A DNA stretch of 64,000 bases. Origin: an uncultured Prevotellaceae bacterium (GTDB taxonomy: Bacteria; Bacteroidota; Bacteroidia; Bacteroidales; Bacteroidaceae). Shown one piece after another: positions 24,992 through 33,602 of the stretch. The translations under genes and the position numbers were made by a program. The notes under the pieces were generated by a model, which saw only the letters and a program-made list of their open reading frames with translations, was not told where the DNA came from and searched no databases. The stretch spans positions 62,001 to 126,000 of the forward strand of contig CAMHUU010000001.1 in the NCBI GenBank assembly GCA_946188395.1, in the 5' to 3' direction. Numbering within the stretch: position 1 is the stretch's first letter; each line of letters starts with the position of its first letter.

Positions 24992-25554
24992 CAGGCCATC
25001 AGGTGTTTAAAGCGCATGCCTTCTGCAATCTGGTCAGAGGTCTGCTTGTTGACCAACTGGCTCAGCAGTTCGTAGGCAAAGGGGAATGCTGCAGCAGGAC
25101 CTTCGCCAGTGGTAACGTTGCCGTCGACAGTCACCAAATCGCCAGTGTATGTGGCATCTTCGAGTGCCTGTTCGAAGCCGGGATAGCAGGTGGCGCGCTT
25201 GCCCTCGAGAATACCCAAAGGAGCCAGTACGACAGCGGGTGAAGCACAGATGGCAGCGACTTTTTTGCCTGCCATGTGTTGGTCGACAACAGCCTTGCAT
25301 ACGCCCTTGTGTTCGAACAGATTCGAAGCACCAGGCATACCGCCAGGCAGGAAGATGAGGTCGGCATCGTCGAACTCTCCTTGTTCGAACATGATATCAG
25401 TCTCGATGTTCACACCATGAGCGGATTGCACCAATGGGAAGTCGCTGATGCTCACTGTCGTCACGTCTACTCCTCCACGACGCCATACATCGATGGGAAT
25501 CAGGGCCTCGACATCTTCGAAGCCGTCTGCTAAGAATACATATACCTTCTTCAT
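24991..25554 (-). CDS. DJ-1/PfpI family protein
   Basis: A 187-residue member of the DJ-1/ThiJ branch (YajL-like, stress-related chaperone or glyoxalase/deglycase). Start chosen at [14 protein letters not shown], the canonical first strand; the frame is open 13 codons upstream, but those would overlap pdxJ. The nucleophile elbow is AAICASP with C103, and E16 is the matching acidic residue. Two further Gly-rich family segments, [12 protein letters not shown] and [11 protein letters not shown], are present. Start is 1 bp after the pdxJ stop and its stop shares a base with ispD, so translation is coupled. Confidence 0.9.
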   Translation of the reverse strand: MKKVYVFLADGFEDVEALIPIDVWRRGGVDVTTVSISDFPLVQSAHGVNIETDIMFEQGEFDDADLIFLPGGMPGASNLFEHKGVCKAVVDQHMAGKKVAAICASPAVVLAPLGILEGKRATCYPGFEQALEDATYTGDLVTVDGNVTTGEGPAAAFPFAYELLSQLVNKQTSDQIAEGMRFKHLMA

Positions 25555-25555
25555 A

Positions 25556-26269
25556 TTATTGTAGTGCTTTAAGATATTGCTGAATGGTTTCACGCAGGCC
25601 TAAATACAGGGCATCGCAGATAAGGGCATGCCCAATCGATACCTCATCCGTCCAAGGAATCTGCTGGTGATAGTAGTGCAGGTTTTCGAGCGACAGGTCG
25701 TGGCCAGCGTTGAGGCCTAAACCAACCCGACGGGCCTCTTCGGCTGCAGCAATGAACGGGGCAATGGCTGCTTCGCGATTGGCCTGATAGCCAGCGGCAT
25801 AGGGTTCTGTATAGAGCTCCACACGATCAGCGCCACATGCTTTGGCACCCTCCACCATTCGTGGATCGGCGTTGACAAAGATACTAGTGCGGATGCCTGC
25901 AGCCTTGAATGTCTTGCAGATGTCCGTGAGGAAGGGACGGTTCTGGATGGTGTCCCAACCATGATTGCTGGTCAACTGGTCGTGTCCGTCAGGCACCAGT
26001 GTCACCTGATTGGGCTTGACGGAAAGTACCAGTTCGGTGAACGAATCGATGGGGTTACCCTCGATGTTGAACTCTGTCGTGATGAGAGGGCGGATGTCGC
26101 GCACATCCTGGTAGCGAATGTGACGCTCGTCAGGACGAGGATGAACCGTAATGCCTTGAGCACCAAAGATTTCTGCGTCGCGTGCTACAGCCAGCACGTT
26201 GGGGTTGTTGCCACCGCGAGCGTTGCGCAAAGTTGCGATTTTATTAATGTTTACACTCAGTTTCGTCAT
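25556..26269 (-). CDS. pdxJ: Pyridoxine 5'-phosphate synthase
   Basis: Last ring-closing step of the DXP-dependent vitamin B6 pathway: 1-amino-propanone-3-phosphate plus DXP gives PNP. 237 residues, a TIM barrel with family motifs [67 protein letters not shown] (in sequence, residues about 130-155) and [12 protein letters not shown]. First gene of a four-gene operon. DXP is also the entry compound of the MEP pathway, so pdxJ and ispD in one operon share a precursor. Confidence 0.95.
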   Translation of the reverse strand: MTKLSVNINKIATLRNARGGNNPNVLAVARDAEIFGAQGITVHPRPDERHIRYQDVRDIRPLITTEFNIEGNPIDSFTELVLSVKPNQVTLVPDGHDQLTSNHGWDTIQNRPFLTDICKTFKAAGIRTSIFVNADPRMVEGAKACGADRVELYTEPYAAGYQANREAAIAPFIAAAEEARRVGLGLNAGHDLSLENLHYYHQQIPWTDEVSIGHALICDALYLGLRETIQQYLKALQ

Positions 26270-26309
26270 TTTTTTGCTTCGTTTTGTACCTTATTACACA
26301 AAGTTTTAT

Positions 26310-26331
26310 TATCTTTGCAACCGCAAAGATA
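26310..26331. promoter_or_regulatory. Face-to-face -7 boxes of nadK (+) and pdxJ (-)
   Basis: TATCTTTGC (26310-26318) and GCAAAGATA (26323-26331) form a perfect 9-bp inverted repeat with spacer AACC. The + box should fire toward nadK and the - box toward pdxJ, so the two start sites overlap and transcription would begin inside the opposing box. Confidence 0.7.
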
Positions 26332-26370
26332 GTAATTATTTGCGAATAATCATCGAAAAAAGAGAAAAAA

Positions 26371-27261
26371 ATGATGACGACACGAAAACTTAGGTTTGCC
26401 ATCTTCGGCAACATCTACCAGCCCAAGAAGTCTGTTTCCATACAGAAAATCCTTGCTTGTCTGGCTCAGCACGAGGCTGAAGCCTATATCGAGCGCAACT
26501 TCTATACCTTTATTACCGAGGGTCAGCAGTTGCCGCTGAAGGATGTCAACGTCTTCGACGACGACCAGTTCGAAGCTGACTTTGCCATCTCGATGGGAGG
26601 TGATGGTACGTTTCTTCGTACGGCCAGTGTGGTGGGTATGAAGCAGATTCCCATTTTGGGCATCAATACGGGCCGTCTAGGTTTTCTCGCTGATGTCAAT
26701 GCTCAGGAGATAGAGCGAACCATTGCTGCCTTGCACGATGAGGACTATGCTGTCGACACACGTGCCGTTATTCAGGTGGAAACGAATGGCCAGCCCCTGC
26801 AAGGTTACAACTGTGCGTTGAACGATGTGGCCATCCTGAAGCGCGACAACGCCTCAATGATTGCGATTCGTGCTACGATTAATAGTGAGATGCTGACTAC
26901 CTATCAGGCAGACGGACTCATCGTGTCGACTCCAACAGGTTCTACAGCTTATTCTTTGTCTGTTGGCGGACCTATCATCGTGCCTGGTACTCACGTCTTT
27001 TCGCTGACGGCTGTGGCTCCTCATTCACTAAACGTACGCCCCATTGTCATTGGCGAAGATTCGGTGATCGAACTGTCTGTTGAAAGCCGTACGCAGAATT
27101 ATCTGGTGGCTTTGGACGGACGCAGTGAGAAGTTACCTGACACGACGACGCTGACCTTGCGCCGTGCCCCTTACAGGGTACAGGTCATAAAGCGTGCGGG
27201 TACGAAGTATTTCCACACTTTGCGTGAAAAAATGATGTGGGGGGCCGATCAGCGCGTTTAA
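26371..27261 (+). CDS. nadK: NAD kinase
   Basis: Phosphorylates NAD to NADP. 296 residues with the conserved SMGGDGTFLR (GGDG motif, catalytic Asp), LGINTGRLGFLAD, the NDVAILKR segment, and STPTGSTAYSLSVGGPI, then VAPHSLNVRPIV. The start has two adjacent ATG codons (26371, 26374). Its 3' end is followed at once by a TAATAGCCAATAGCAAACAG tandem repeat, then the convergent histidine kinase stop. Its promoter is paired face to face with that of pdxJ, possibly linking NADP and B6/isoprenoid gene expression by interference. Confidence 0.95.
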   Translation: MMTTRKLRFAIFGNIYQPKKSVSIQKILACLAQHEAEAYIERNFYTFITEGQQLPLKDVNVFDDDQFEADFAISMGGDGTFLRTASVVGMKQIPILGINTGRLGFLADVNAQEIERTIAALHDEDYAVDTRAVIQVETNGQPLQGYNCALNDVAILKRDNASMIAIRATINSEMLTTYQADGLIVSTPTGSTAYSLSVGGPIIVPGTHVFSLTAVAPHSLNVRPIVIGEDSVIELSVESRTQNYLVALDGRSEKLPDTTTLTLRRAPYRVQVIKRAGTKYFHTLREKMMWGADQRV

Positions 27262-27297
27262 AACAAACAGCTAATAGCCAATAGCAAACAGCCAATA
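27262..27297. repeat. Tandem repeat between nadK and the histidine kinase
   Basis: Copies of CAGCCAATAGCAAA-like units, period about 14 bp. The reverse complement (GCTATTGGCTGTTTGCTATT) matches the repeat in the M23 signal peptide at 20468 with few differences. Confidence 0.75.
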
Positions 27298-27298
27298 C

Positions 27299-29092
27299 TT
27301 ACTCTTTCGGCAGTTTCAAAATGAAACGACTGCCATCTTTGTAGTCGCTGTCAAGCAGTACGTCGCCGCCTAATTGGCGTGCTACCCTGCGTGCTAGCGA
27401 GAGACCCAGTCCGATGCCTTCTTTGTAGATGTCCGACTTGTAGAAGTGTTCGAAGATTTTCTCTTCATCACTCTCTTTGACACCGCACCCTGTATCCGTT
27501 ATGCTGAAGCAGACGGTTTTGTCCTGCTTGTCGAAATAGGTACTGAGGGTGATGGTACCCTGTTGGGTGAACTTCAGTGCGTTGTCTAGCAGGTGGTGTA
27601 GAATCTTTTCCACTTCAATGCGGTTTGTCAAGATACAGAAACTCTCCTTTAGTTGTGTGTCTGTTATCATCTGGATGGTCCCAAGCTTGTCTATAAAGGG
27701 ATCCAGCACCTGTCGGGCCAGGTCGTTACAATTTACCAAATCCGTCTTGTCAATAAAATGGATGCTCTCCTTACCAGAAATGTCGAGCAGCTCATCGACG
27801 ATACGGACAATGCTGTGCGTGCTGTGGGTGATACGCTGGGCCATATCCGCACGTTCCTTATCGCTCATCAGTGTCTGTGGGTCGCTGATGATCTGGGCAT
27901 AACCGCTGATAATGTTCAGCGGTGTGCGTATTTCGTGGCTCATGTTCTGCAGGAAGTTCACTTTCATGCGTTCCGATTCGTGGCACTTGTCGCGGGCAAT
28001 GAGCAGTTCACGATTCTGCTTCTGCAGTCTTCGCATATAGCGAAGACGGTTCATGCGATAGATTAGGAAACCAATAATCAGCGCAATGATGATGACGGTG
28101 GGAATGATGCATTTTAGCAATTCATTCTTTTTGGTTACTGCATCGTGCTGTTCCTCAGCGTGTTTCAGGTCTATTGCCGAACCCATCATCTCCTCGCTCA
28201 TGATGACGTTGTTCACGGAGTCCTTGATAGCCATGTAACGTTTCTGACATTCAAAGGCCTGTTTGGTGTCGCCTGCCAGTTCGTAGATTTCCGTCTGGAA
28301 TTTATATATATCTGTTGTGTTGGTCAGTTCGTAGGTCTGCTTGATGGCGTCGCTATAGCGTCCGTCAGCAGCACTTTTGCAGATTACGGCATAGTTGTAA
28401 TAAGTGGTACTGAAGTCCTGGCCCAGCTTCTTGCGTAGTCTCATGTACTCGGCAAAGGCTTCGTTCACCAGTTTCCAGTCGCGCATGGCGAAGGCCACAA
28501 TGACCTTGAAGCCTATAGCGTCGCTGTATTCATAGCTGGCTCCATTGTCCTTGATGACTTCTATGGCAAGGTCCAGATGCTTCATGGCCTCCTCGGGGTG
28601 GGTGTCCATCTCGATGTTCGACAGGTCCATGTAGAGCGAAATCAGATTAGCGGGCTGCGAATGGTCTACCTGCTCCAGTGCTTTCTCAAAATACTGGTGG
28701 GCCAAGGGAATATTGCCACGTAGTGAGTAGATGATGCCCTGTAGGTGGGTCGTCTTGTAGTACTCGCTCGTGGTTCCACGCTTCTCCATGTCGCTCTGCA
28801 TGGCCATTGTCTTGCGCATTGCGCGATAAAAGTGGTTATGGTTTACGTCGTATAATACTTCATTCTTCCAGTTCAGATAGTAGCCGCTAATGTCACCTTT
28901 CTTCAATAAGTAGTTGCCGTATTGTTCGATGGCTTCGTAGAATTCTTGTTCGTTATTTTGATTGAAGGTGATGCGTACTTGCTGAAGTAACCGATCGGCG
29001 GTGTCATCCTTTTCCTGCGCTCGCACAGAGACTGTTGACAGGCAGGCGAAGGCTATGCATAGTATGGTGATTATATATCGTAATTTTATCAT
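27299..29092 (-). CDS. TPR-containing membrane sensor histidine kinase
   Basis: A 597-residue sensor kinase. Signal peptide (1-25, ending VRAQ), periplasmic helical region of TPR type (about 30-310; AHQYFEKALEQVD, HLDLAIEVIK), one membrane helix (about 325-345), a coiled coil, then HisKA with FLQNMSHEIRTPLN (phospho-acceptor His). The HATPase domain has N box HHLLDNALKFT, G1 ITDTGCGV and G2 GIGLGLSLA. No receiver or DNA-binding domain follows, and no response regulator gene is adjacent, so its partner is elsewhere. The protein resembles Bacteroidetes sensors with TPR domains; the signal is unknown. Monocistronic with its own promoter at 29134. Confidence 0.9.
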   Translation of the reverse strand: MIKLRYIITILCIAFACLSTVSVRAQEKDDTADRLLQQVRITFNQNNEQEFYEAIEQYGNYLLKKGDISGYYLNWKNEVLYDVNHNHFYRAMRKTMAMQSDMEKRGTTSEYYKTTHLQGIIYSLRGNIPLAHQYFEKALEQVDHSQPANLISLYMDLSNIEMDTHPEEAMKHLDLAIEVIKDNGASYEYSDAIGFKVIVAFAMRDWKLVNEAFAEYMRLRKKLGQDFSTTYYNYAVICKSAADGRYSDAIKQTYELTNTTDIYKFQTEIYELAGDTKQAFECQKRYMAIKDSVNNVIMSEEMMGSAIDLKHAEEQHDAVTKKNELLKCIIPTVIIIALIIGFLIYRMNRLRYMRRLQKQNRELLIARDKCHESERMKVNFLQNMSHEIRTPLNIISGYAQIISDPQTLMSDKERADMAQRITHSTHSIVRIVDELLDISGKESIHFIDKTDLVNCNDLARQVLDPFIDKLGTIQMITDTQLKESFCILTNRIEVEKILHHLLDNALKFTQQGTITLSTYFDKQDKTVCFSITDTGCGVKESDEEKIFEHFYKSDIYKEGIGLGLSLARRVARQLGGDVLLDSDYKDGSRFILKLPKE

Positions 29093-29133
29093 ATTGATAG
29101 TTTTTTTGTTAACCGTTTATGGTTTTTATAGTG

Positions 29134-29141
29134 CAAAGGTA
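29134..29141 (-). promoter_or_regulatory. -7 box of the histidine kinase gene
   Basis: TACCTTTG on the - strand followed by CAC, 41 bp before the start codon. Confidence 0.65.
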
Positions 29142-29285
29142 GTGTTTTTACACTTATTCTTCAAATTTTTTGATGTAAAATCTACAAACAACCAACGTTT
29201 AACATTTGTTTAGAACTTGTATATTTATAATAAATAAGGTGGAAATGTTAAAGTTGCGTTAAAACGAAAAAAAATGGCGAAAAAG

Positions 29286-29339
29286 TTTGGAGGGAAAGGA
29301 AATAAACCCTACCTTTGCAGCGTACTATTGAAGTAGTAC
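29286..29339 (+). promoter_or_regulatory. Promoter and probable GntR operator of the ABC operon
   Basis: TTTG (29286-29289), 20-bp spacer, TACCTTTG (29310-29317). Directly downstream lies the inverted repeat GTACTA-TTGAAG-TAGTAC (29322-29339), exactly over the expected transcription start. It has the length and symmetry of a YtrA-type GntR operator, and the operon's third gene codes for such a regulator. Confidence 0.7.
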
Positions 29340-29385
29340 ACCAATACAGAGTTAAATGAACAGTATAAAAATAAACGAAAAACGT

Positions 29386-30207
29386 ATGATTAACGTAGAA
29401 AACATCAGTTTCAAGTACAAGGGCCAAAAGGCGCTTGTTTTCGACGGGTTCAGTCTTCAGTTGGAGGAGAACCGCATTTACGGCTTGTTGGGCAAGAACG
29501 GCACAGGCAAGTCTACTCTGCTTTATTTGTTGTCGGGCCTGCTGCGCCCCGTCAAAGGTACGGTGTGTTGCGACTCAGTTGCAACATACAAACGAACACC
29601 GGAGTTGCTTCGCGACCTGTTCCTCGTGACGGAGGAGTTCGAGATGCCCAACATCCGCCTCTCTGAATATGTTAGGCTCTACAAACCTTTCTATCCCAAC
29701 TTCTCGGCTGAGGTGCTGAACAGTTGTCTGCGCGACTTCGAGTTGGAGGGTGACATTCACCTGAATGAGCTGTCGATGGGTCAGAAGAAGAAGGCTTATA
29801 TGTCGTTCGCAATGGCCACGAATGCCAAGTATCTGTTGATGGACGAACCTACGAACGGTCTCGATATCCCCTCGAAGAGTCAGTTCCGCAAGGTGGTGGC
29901 CCAGAATATGACGGAGGATCGCACGGTGATGATTTCTACCCATCAGGTGCACGACGTTGAGCAGATGTTGGACCATATCGTGATGCTTGACCAGCGCAGC
30001 GTATTGCTGAATGCCTCGATGCAGGACATTCAAGACCAGTACACCTTTGAATACCGTACTCCGCAGGAGATGGATGACACGGTGCTTTACGCTGAGCCCA
30101 CCCTGCAGGGCAATGCCGTCATCACCCGTCGTCAGGCAGGTGACGCAGAGACGCAGGTGAACCTCGAACTGCTATTTAATTATAAAACCACGAATATCAC
30201 GAAATAA
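29386..30207 (+). CDS. ABC transporter ATP-binding protein
   Basis: A 273-residue ATPase. Start chosen at MINVENISFKYKGQK, the usual beginning of the fold; an ATG at 29356 adds ten residues. Walker A GKNGTGKST, signature LSMGQKKKA, Walker B YLLMDEPTNGLD and the switch His in STHQVHD are all present. The last 60 residues are a variable C-terminal tail. It forms an operon with the following permease and a GntR regulator, as in the YtrABCDEF-type exporters of Firmicutes, where the transporter is induced by cell-wall stress. Substrate unknown. Confidence 0.88.
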   Translation: MINVENISFKYKGQKALVFDGFSLQLEENRIYGLLGKNGTGKSTLLYLLSGLLRPVKGTVCCDSVATYKRTPELLRDLFLVTEEFEMPNIRLSEYVRLYKPFYPNFSAEVLNSCLRDFELEGDIHLNELSMGQKKKAYMSFAMATNAKYLLMDEPTNGLDIPSKSQFRKVVAQNMTEDRTVMISTHQVHDVEQMLDHIVMLDQRSVLLNASMQDIQDQYTFEYRTPQEMDDTVLYAEPTLQGNAVITRRQAGDAETQVNLELLFNYKTTNITK

Positions 30208-30221
30208 ACGAATTTAGGATT

Positions 30222-31100
30222 ATGAATACATTTAATTTCAATAGATTCTCACAGGCACTGAAGTGCCACTTCCTGGTAGAGCGCAAATCGTGGATTCGCC
30301 TCTTCGGCATCTATACGCTCGTCCTGTTTATGGCCAATCTGTTCTTTACCCGTGTGAATGGTTTTTCCTATAGTTCAATGGAAGAAGGTATAGAGACAGG
30401 AAGCTGGTCGATGGAAGAACTGATTCGTACTTACACTCAACATGTGGAACAGACGAGTGTCTTTGGCGTCGTATTCTTCTGCATAGCTATGCTGTTTTGT
30501 GCCAGTTTCATGTTCTCGCAGATGAAGGATACGCGCAAGCGCTCTGCCTATCTGCTATGGCCCGTCAGCAATCTGGAGAAGTATGTCGTCAGTCTTCTGT
30601 ATTCCATTGTGCTGATGGCTGTCCTCACCATTGCCGCCTATGTGCTGGCTGACGCCTTACGCGTATTCATTGACAGCTTGACGGGACGTATAATCGTCTG
30701 GGGAACCCCTATGATTTTTACTCGTATTATCTATAGTCCGGCTTTTGAGCATTGGCAGATGGTTTGGATGCTCTTCAATTGGGTGTTCTATTTCCATTCG
30801 CTCTACATTGTGGGCGGCACGCTGTTCCGTCGCCAGCAGTTCCTGATGACCAGCGCTACGATTGCCGTCGTCGTCATCCTGCTGATTATTGTCCTGAACC
30901 AGATTGATTGGAACAGCGTCAACATCGATTTCATAAATGGCACTTGGGACGAGAAGACGAAGACCTATACAACGATATTCCATCCCTTCTTCTATATTCT
31001 AAACACGGCAGTTACGCTACTCATTCCCATCCACTATTGGATTTCGTATAAGCTGTTTACCCGCATGCAGGTTATTAACAATAAATGGTTGAACGTATGA
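30222..31100 (+). CDS. ABC transporter membrane protein
   Basis: A 292-residue integral membrane protein with about six helices (around 28-45, 80-100, 122-145, 180-200, 208-225 and 262-280). It has the features of an ABC-2-like exporter permease without a recognisable subfamily. It lies 14 bp after the ATPase gene and its end overlaps the GntR gene by 16 bp, so the three are coupled. The gene encodes no large extracellular domain; the best guess is a small exporter of a membrane-active compound. Confidence 0.75.
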   Translation: MNTFNFNRFSQALKCHFLVERKSWIRLFGIYTLVLFMANLFFTRVNGFSYSSMEEGIETGSWSMEELIRTYTQHVEQTSVFGVVFFCIAMLFCASFMFSQMKDTRKRSAYLLWPVSNLEKYVVSLLYSIVLMAVLTIAAYVLADALRVFIDSLTGRIIVWGTPMIFTRIIYSPAFEHWQMVWMLFNWVFYFHSLYIVGGTLFRRQQFLMTSATIAVVVILLIIVLNQIDWNSVNIDFINGTWDEKTKTYTTIFHPFFYILNTAVTLLIPIHYWISYKLFTRMQVINNKWLNV

Positions 31101-31465
31101 CTTTCACAAATGATAAAGCGATTTATATCCAGATGGCCGATCGCCTCTGCGATGAGATTCTTGCAGGCAAGTACAAAGACGACGACCGCATTCCCAGCGT
31201 TCGTGAGTACAGCGTACTCCTCGAGGTAAATACCAATACGGCAGTCAAGGCTTACGACGAACTGGCTCGCGCGAACATTATATATAATAAGCGCGGCTTG
31301 GGATATTTCGTCACTCCAGGTGCCAAGAAGCAGATCCTGAAAGAGCGCAAGCAGGAGTTCATGAAGCAGCGACTGCCCGAACTGTTCCGCCAGATGGCGT
31401 TGCTCGACATCACCATCGACGACGTTGCAAATGCCTACAAAGACATAAAGAGTGTTAAACCATGA
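31085..31465 (+). CDS. GntR-family regulator, YtrA subfamily
   Basis: A 126-residue regulator. The N-terminal winged helix (about 10-75) shows the GntR signature IYIQMADRLCDEI, IPSVREYSVLLEVNTNTAVKAYDEL, IIYNKRGLGYFV. The C-terminal 45 residues form only a short helical pair, as in the YtrA subfamily, which lacks an effector domain and usually controls an adjacent ABC transporter. Here it is the last gene of that transporter operon and its probable operator overlaps the operon's start site (29322-29339), which suggests autoregulation. Start ATG at 31085, with a second in-frame ATG at 31097; both overlap the permease gene. Confidence 0.88.
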   Translation: MVERMTFTNDKAIYIQMADRLCDEILAGKYKDDDRIPSVREYSVLLEVNTNTAVKAYDELARANIIYNKRGLGYFVTPGAKKQILKERKQEFMKQRLPELFRQMALLDITIDDVANAYKDIKSVKP

Positions 31466-31515
31466 GCATTCATCCCCGTCATTCGTCACAGAACTGTGCA
31501 GAATATCCCAAATAT

Positions 31516-31546
31516 TTTGCAGGAAATGCAACTTTTTGTACTTTTG
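31516..31546 (+). promoter_or_regulatory. Promoter of the MacB-type efflux operon
   Basis: TTTG (31516-31519), 19 bp, TACTTTTG (31539-31546) followed by CAGC; transcribes the five genes 31600-37368. Confidence 0.75.
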
Positions 31547-31599
31547 CAGCGTCTAACTGACAAAACTAAGTTCAACTTTAAGGTAAGAAGATTGTTTTT

Positions 31600-32319
31600 A
31601 TGATCCATCTGCAAGACATCAACAAAACCTATCAGGGTGCTCAGCCGCTCCATGTGCTGAAGGGTATTAACCTCGATATTGCAAAAGGCGAGTTCGTCTC
31701 GATTATGGGAGCCTCAGGTTCAGGCAAGTCAACGCTTCTGAACATTCTAGGTATCCTCGACAACTACGACTCGGGGAGCTACGAGCTCAACGGAACTCCC
31801 ATCTGGAACCTCTCGGAGACGAAGGCTGCCGACTATCGCAACCGCATGATAGGTTTTATCTTTCAGTCATTTAATCTCATCTCGTTTAAAACAGCCGTAG
31901 AAAATGTTGAGTTGCCACTTTTCTACCAAGGGGTGTCGCGTAAAAAGCGACACACCCTTGCTTTGGAGTATCTGGAGCGCTTGGGCCTCTTAGACTGGGC
32001 CGAGCATTACCCCAACGAACTCTCTGGCGGGCAGAAACAGCGTGTGGCCATTGCCCGTGCGCTGATTACGAAACCCCAGATTATCCTGGCCGACGAACCT
32101 ACGGGTGCCCTTGACTCGAAGACCTCTGTCGAGGTGATGCAGTTGCTGAAGCAGCTGAACCAGGAGGAGGGTATGACCATCGTTGTGGTAACCCACGAGA
32201 GTGGTGTAGCTAACGAGACCAATAAGATCGTACATATCAAGGACGGTATCATCGGACAGATTGAGGAGAACCTCAACCATAATGCATCGCCCTTCGGAAT
32301 CAACGGCATGATGAAATAA
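31600..32319 (+). CDS. MacB/LolD-type ABC ATPase
   Basis: A 239-residue ATPase of the FtsE/LolD/MacB class. Walker A GASGSGKST, Q-loop FIFQSFNLI, signature LSGGQKQRVAIARAL, Walker B IILADEPTGALDSKT and VVVTHE. It begins a five-gene operon, followed 3 bp later by the first FtsX-like permease, then a second permease, a periplasmic adaptor and a TolC protein. The set forms a complete mechanotransmission-type tripartite efflux machine across both membranes. Substrates of such systems (macrolides, peptides, lipoproteins) cannot be told from the sequence. Confidence 0.9.
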   Translation: MIHLQDINKTYQGAQPLHVLKGINLDIAKGEFVSIMGASGSGKSTLLNILGILDNYDSGSYELNGTPIWNLSETKAADYRNRMIGFIFQSFNLISFKTAVENVELPLFYQGVSRKKRHTLALEYLERLGLLDWAEHYPNELSGGQKQRVAIARALITKPQIILADEPTGALDSKTSVEVMQLLKQLNQEEGMTIVVVTHESGVANETNKIVHIKDGIIGQIEENLNHNASPFGINGMMK

Positions 32320-32322
32320 GCT

Positions 32323-33579
32323 ATGCGTGATATAATAAGTGAGATATGGCAGACGGCTCGGAGAAATAAGCTCCGTACGACGCTCACGGGCTTCGCTGTG
32401 GCGTGGGGCATCTTCATGATTATTGTGCTGCTGGGTGCCGGCAACGGACTCATCAATGCCAATATGGAGCAGGCCGGTAATTGGCTTACCAACTCGATGG
32501 AGGCGTATGGAGGCCGCACTTCGAAGGCCTATAAAGGACTGAGCGAGGGGCGCTACATCAGTCTGAATACCCACGATCTTTCAGCCACCGAATCGGAATT
32601 CAAAAATCATATCGACGACGTGGGAGCCGTGTATTACCAAAGTGCGACGGTGACTAATGGCGAGCAATACATGAATCTGCAAATCATGGGTGTGTATCCC
32701 ATACATAGCAGTATTGTGAAGCGCTCGCTGATTTGCGGACGCAACATTAACGATATTGACCTGAAAGAGAAGCGTAAGGTGCTGGTGTTGACCGACAAAC
32801 AGGCCAAGGAACTGGAGCCGAAGGACTTTAAGTCGCTGTTAGGTAAAAACGTCAAGGTGGGCAACTTCTCGTTCAAGGTGGTGGGCATTTATAAGACTCC
32901 CGGCGACGGTGAGAGTTCGGCTTATGCGGCTTATTCCACTATCAAGGGTATTTATGGTGCCAATAGTAATAGTATAGGAAACATCGAGTTTACCTTCCAT
33001 GGACTACCGACGGAGGAAGCCAACGACGCCTTTGAAAAGGACTATCGTCGTCGATTGAATGCTAACCATCAGGCACATCCAGAGGACGAGCGTGCCATCT
33101 GGATTTGGAACGGTTACACGCAGAGCCTGCAGATGGAACAGGGTATCGCCATCATCCGTACCGCCCTTTGGATAGTGGGTCTGTTTACCTTGCTCTCAGG
33201 TATCGTGGGCGTATCGAATATCATGCTCATCACCGTTAAGGAACGCACCCATGAATTCGGTATCCGCAAGGCCATTGGTGCCAAACCTTGGAGCATCCTA
33301 AAACTGATTATCGTCGAGAGTGTCATTATCACCACGTTCTTTGGCTATATCGGTATGGTACTTGGTGTTTGTGCTAACGAGTATATGGATGCGACGATAG
33401 GTCATGAGACTATCGACACAGGAGTATTCCAGGCTACGATGTTCCTGAATCCTACCGTGGGTCTCGATGTTTGTTTTGAAGCGACGATGGTCATGATCAT
33501 TGCCGGTACCATTGCAGGGTTGATTCCAGCCTTCAAGGCCAGTCGTATCCGCCCGATTGAAGCCCTCCGCGCAGATTAA
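32323..33579 (+). CDS. MacB-like FtsX-domain permease 1
   Basis: A 418-residue permease. One N-terminal membrane helix (about 20-42), a large periplasmic domain of the MacB type (about 45-280, beginning NMEQAGNWLTNSMEAYGGR) and three C-terminal helices forming the FtsX domain (about 285-410; NIMLITVKERTHEFGIRKAIGAKP coupling segment; ending RPIEALR). Typical length for MacB permeases without a fused ATPase. It follows the ATPase by 3 bp and is paired with a second, related permease, which suggests a heterodimeric pump. Confidence 0.9.
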   Translation: MRDIISEIWQTARRNKLRTTLTGFAVAWGIFMIIVLLGAGNGLINANMEQAGNWLTNSMEAYGGRTSKAYKGLSEGRYISLNTHDLSATESEFKNHIDDVGAVYYQSATVTNGEQYMNLQIMGVYPIHSSIVKRSLICGRNINDIDLKEKRKVLVLTDKQAKELEPKDFKSLLGKNVKVGNFSFKVVGIYKTPGDGESSAYAAYSTIKGIYGANSNSIGNIEFTFHGLPTEEANDAFEKDYRRRLNANHQAHPEDERAIWIWNGYTQSLQMEQGIAIIRTALWIVGLFTLLSGIVGVSNIMLITVKERTHEFGIRKAIGAKPWSILKLIIVESVIITTFFGYIGMVLGVCANEYMDATIGHETIDTGVFQATMFLNPTVGLDVCFEATMVMIIAGTIAGLIPAFKASRIRPIEALRAD

Positions 33580-33602
33580 ACAATGAAAAATGAAGATTGA
33601 TT

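Noticed and set aside
33597..33602. TTG start for MacB-like permease 2
   Set aside because: An ATG two codons later gives the normal N-terminus.
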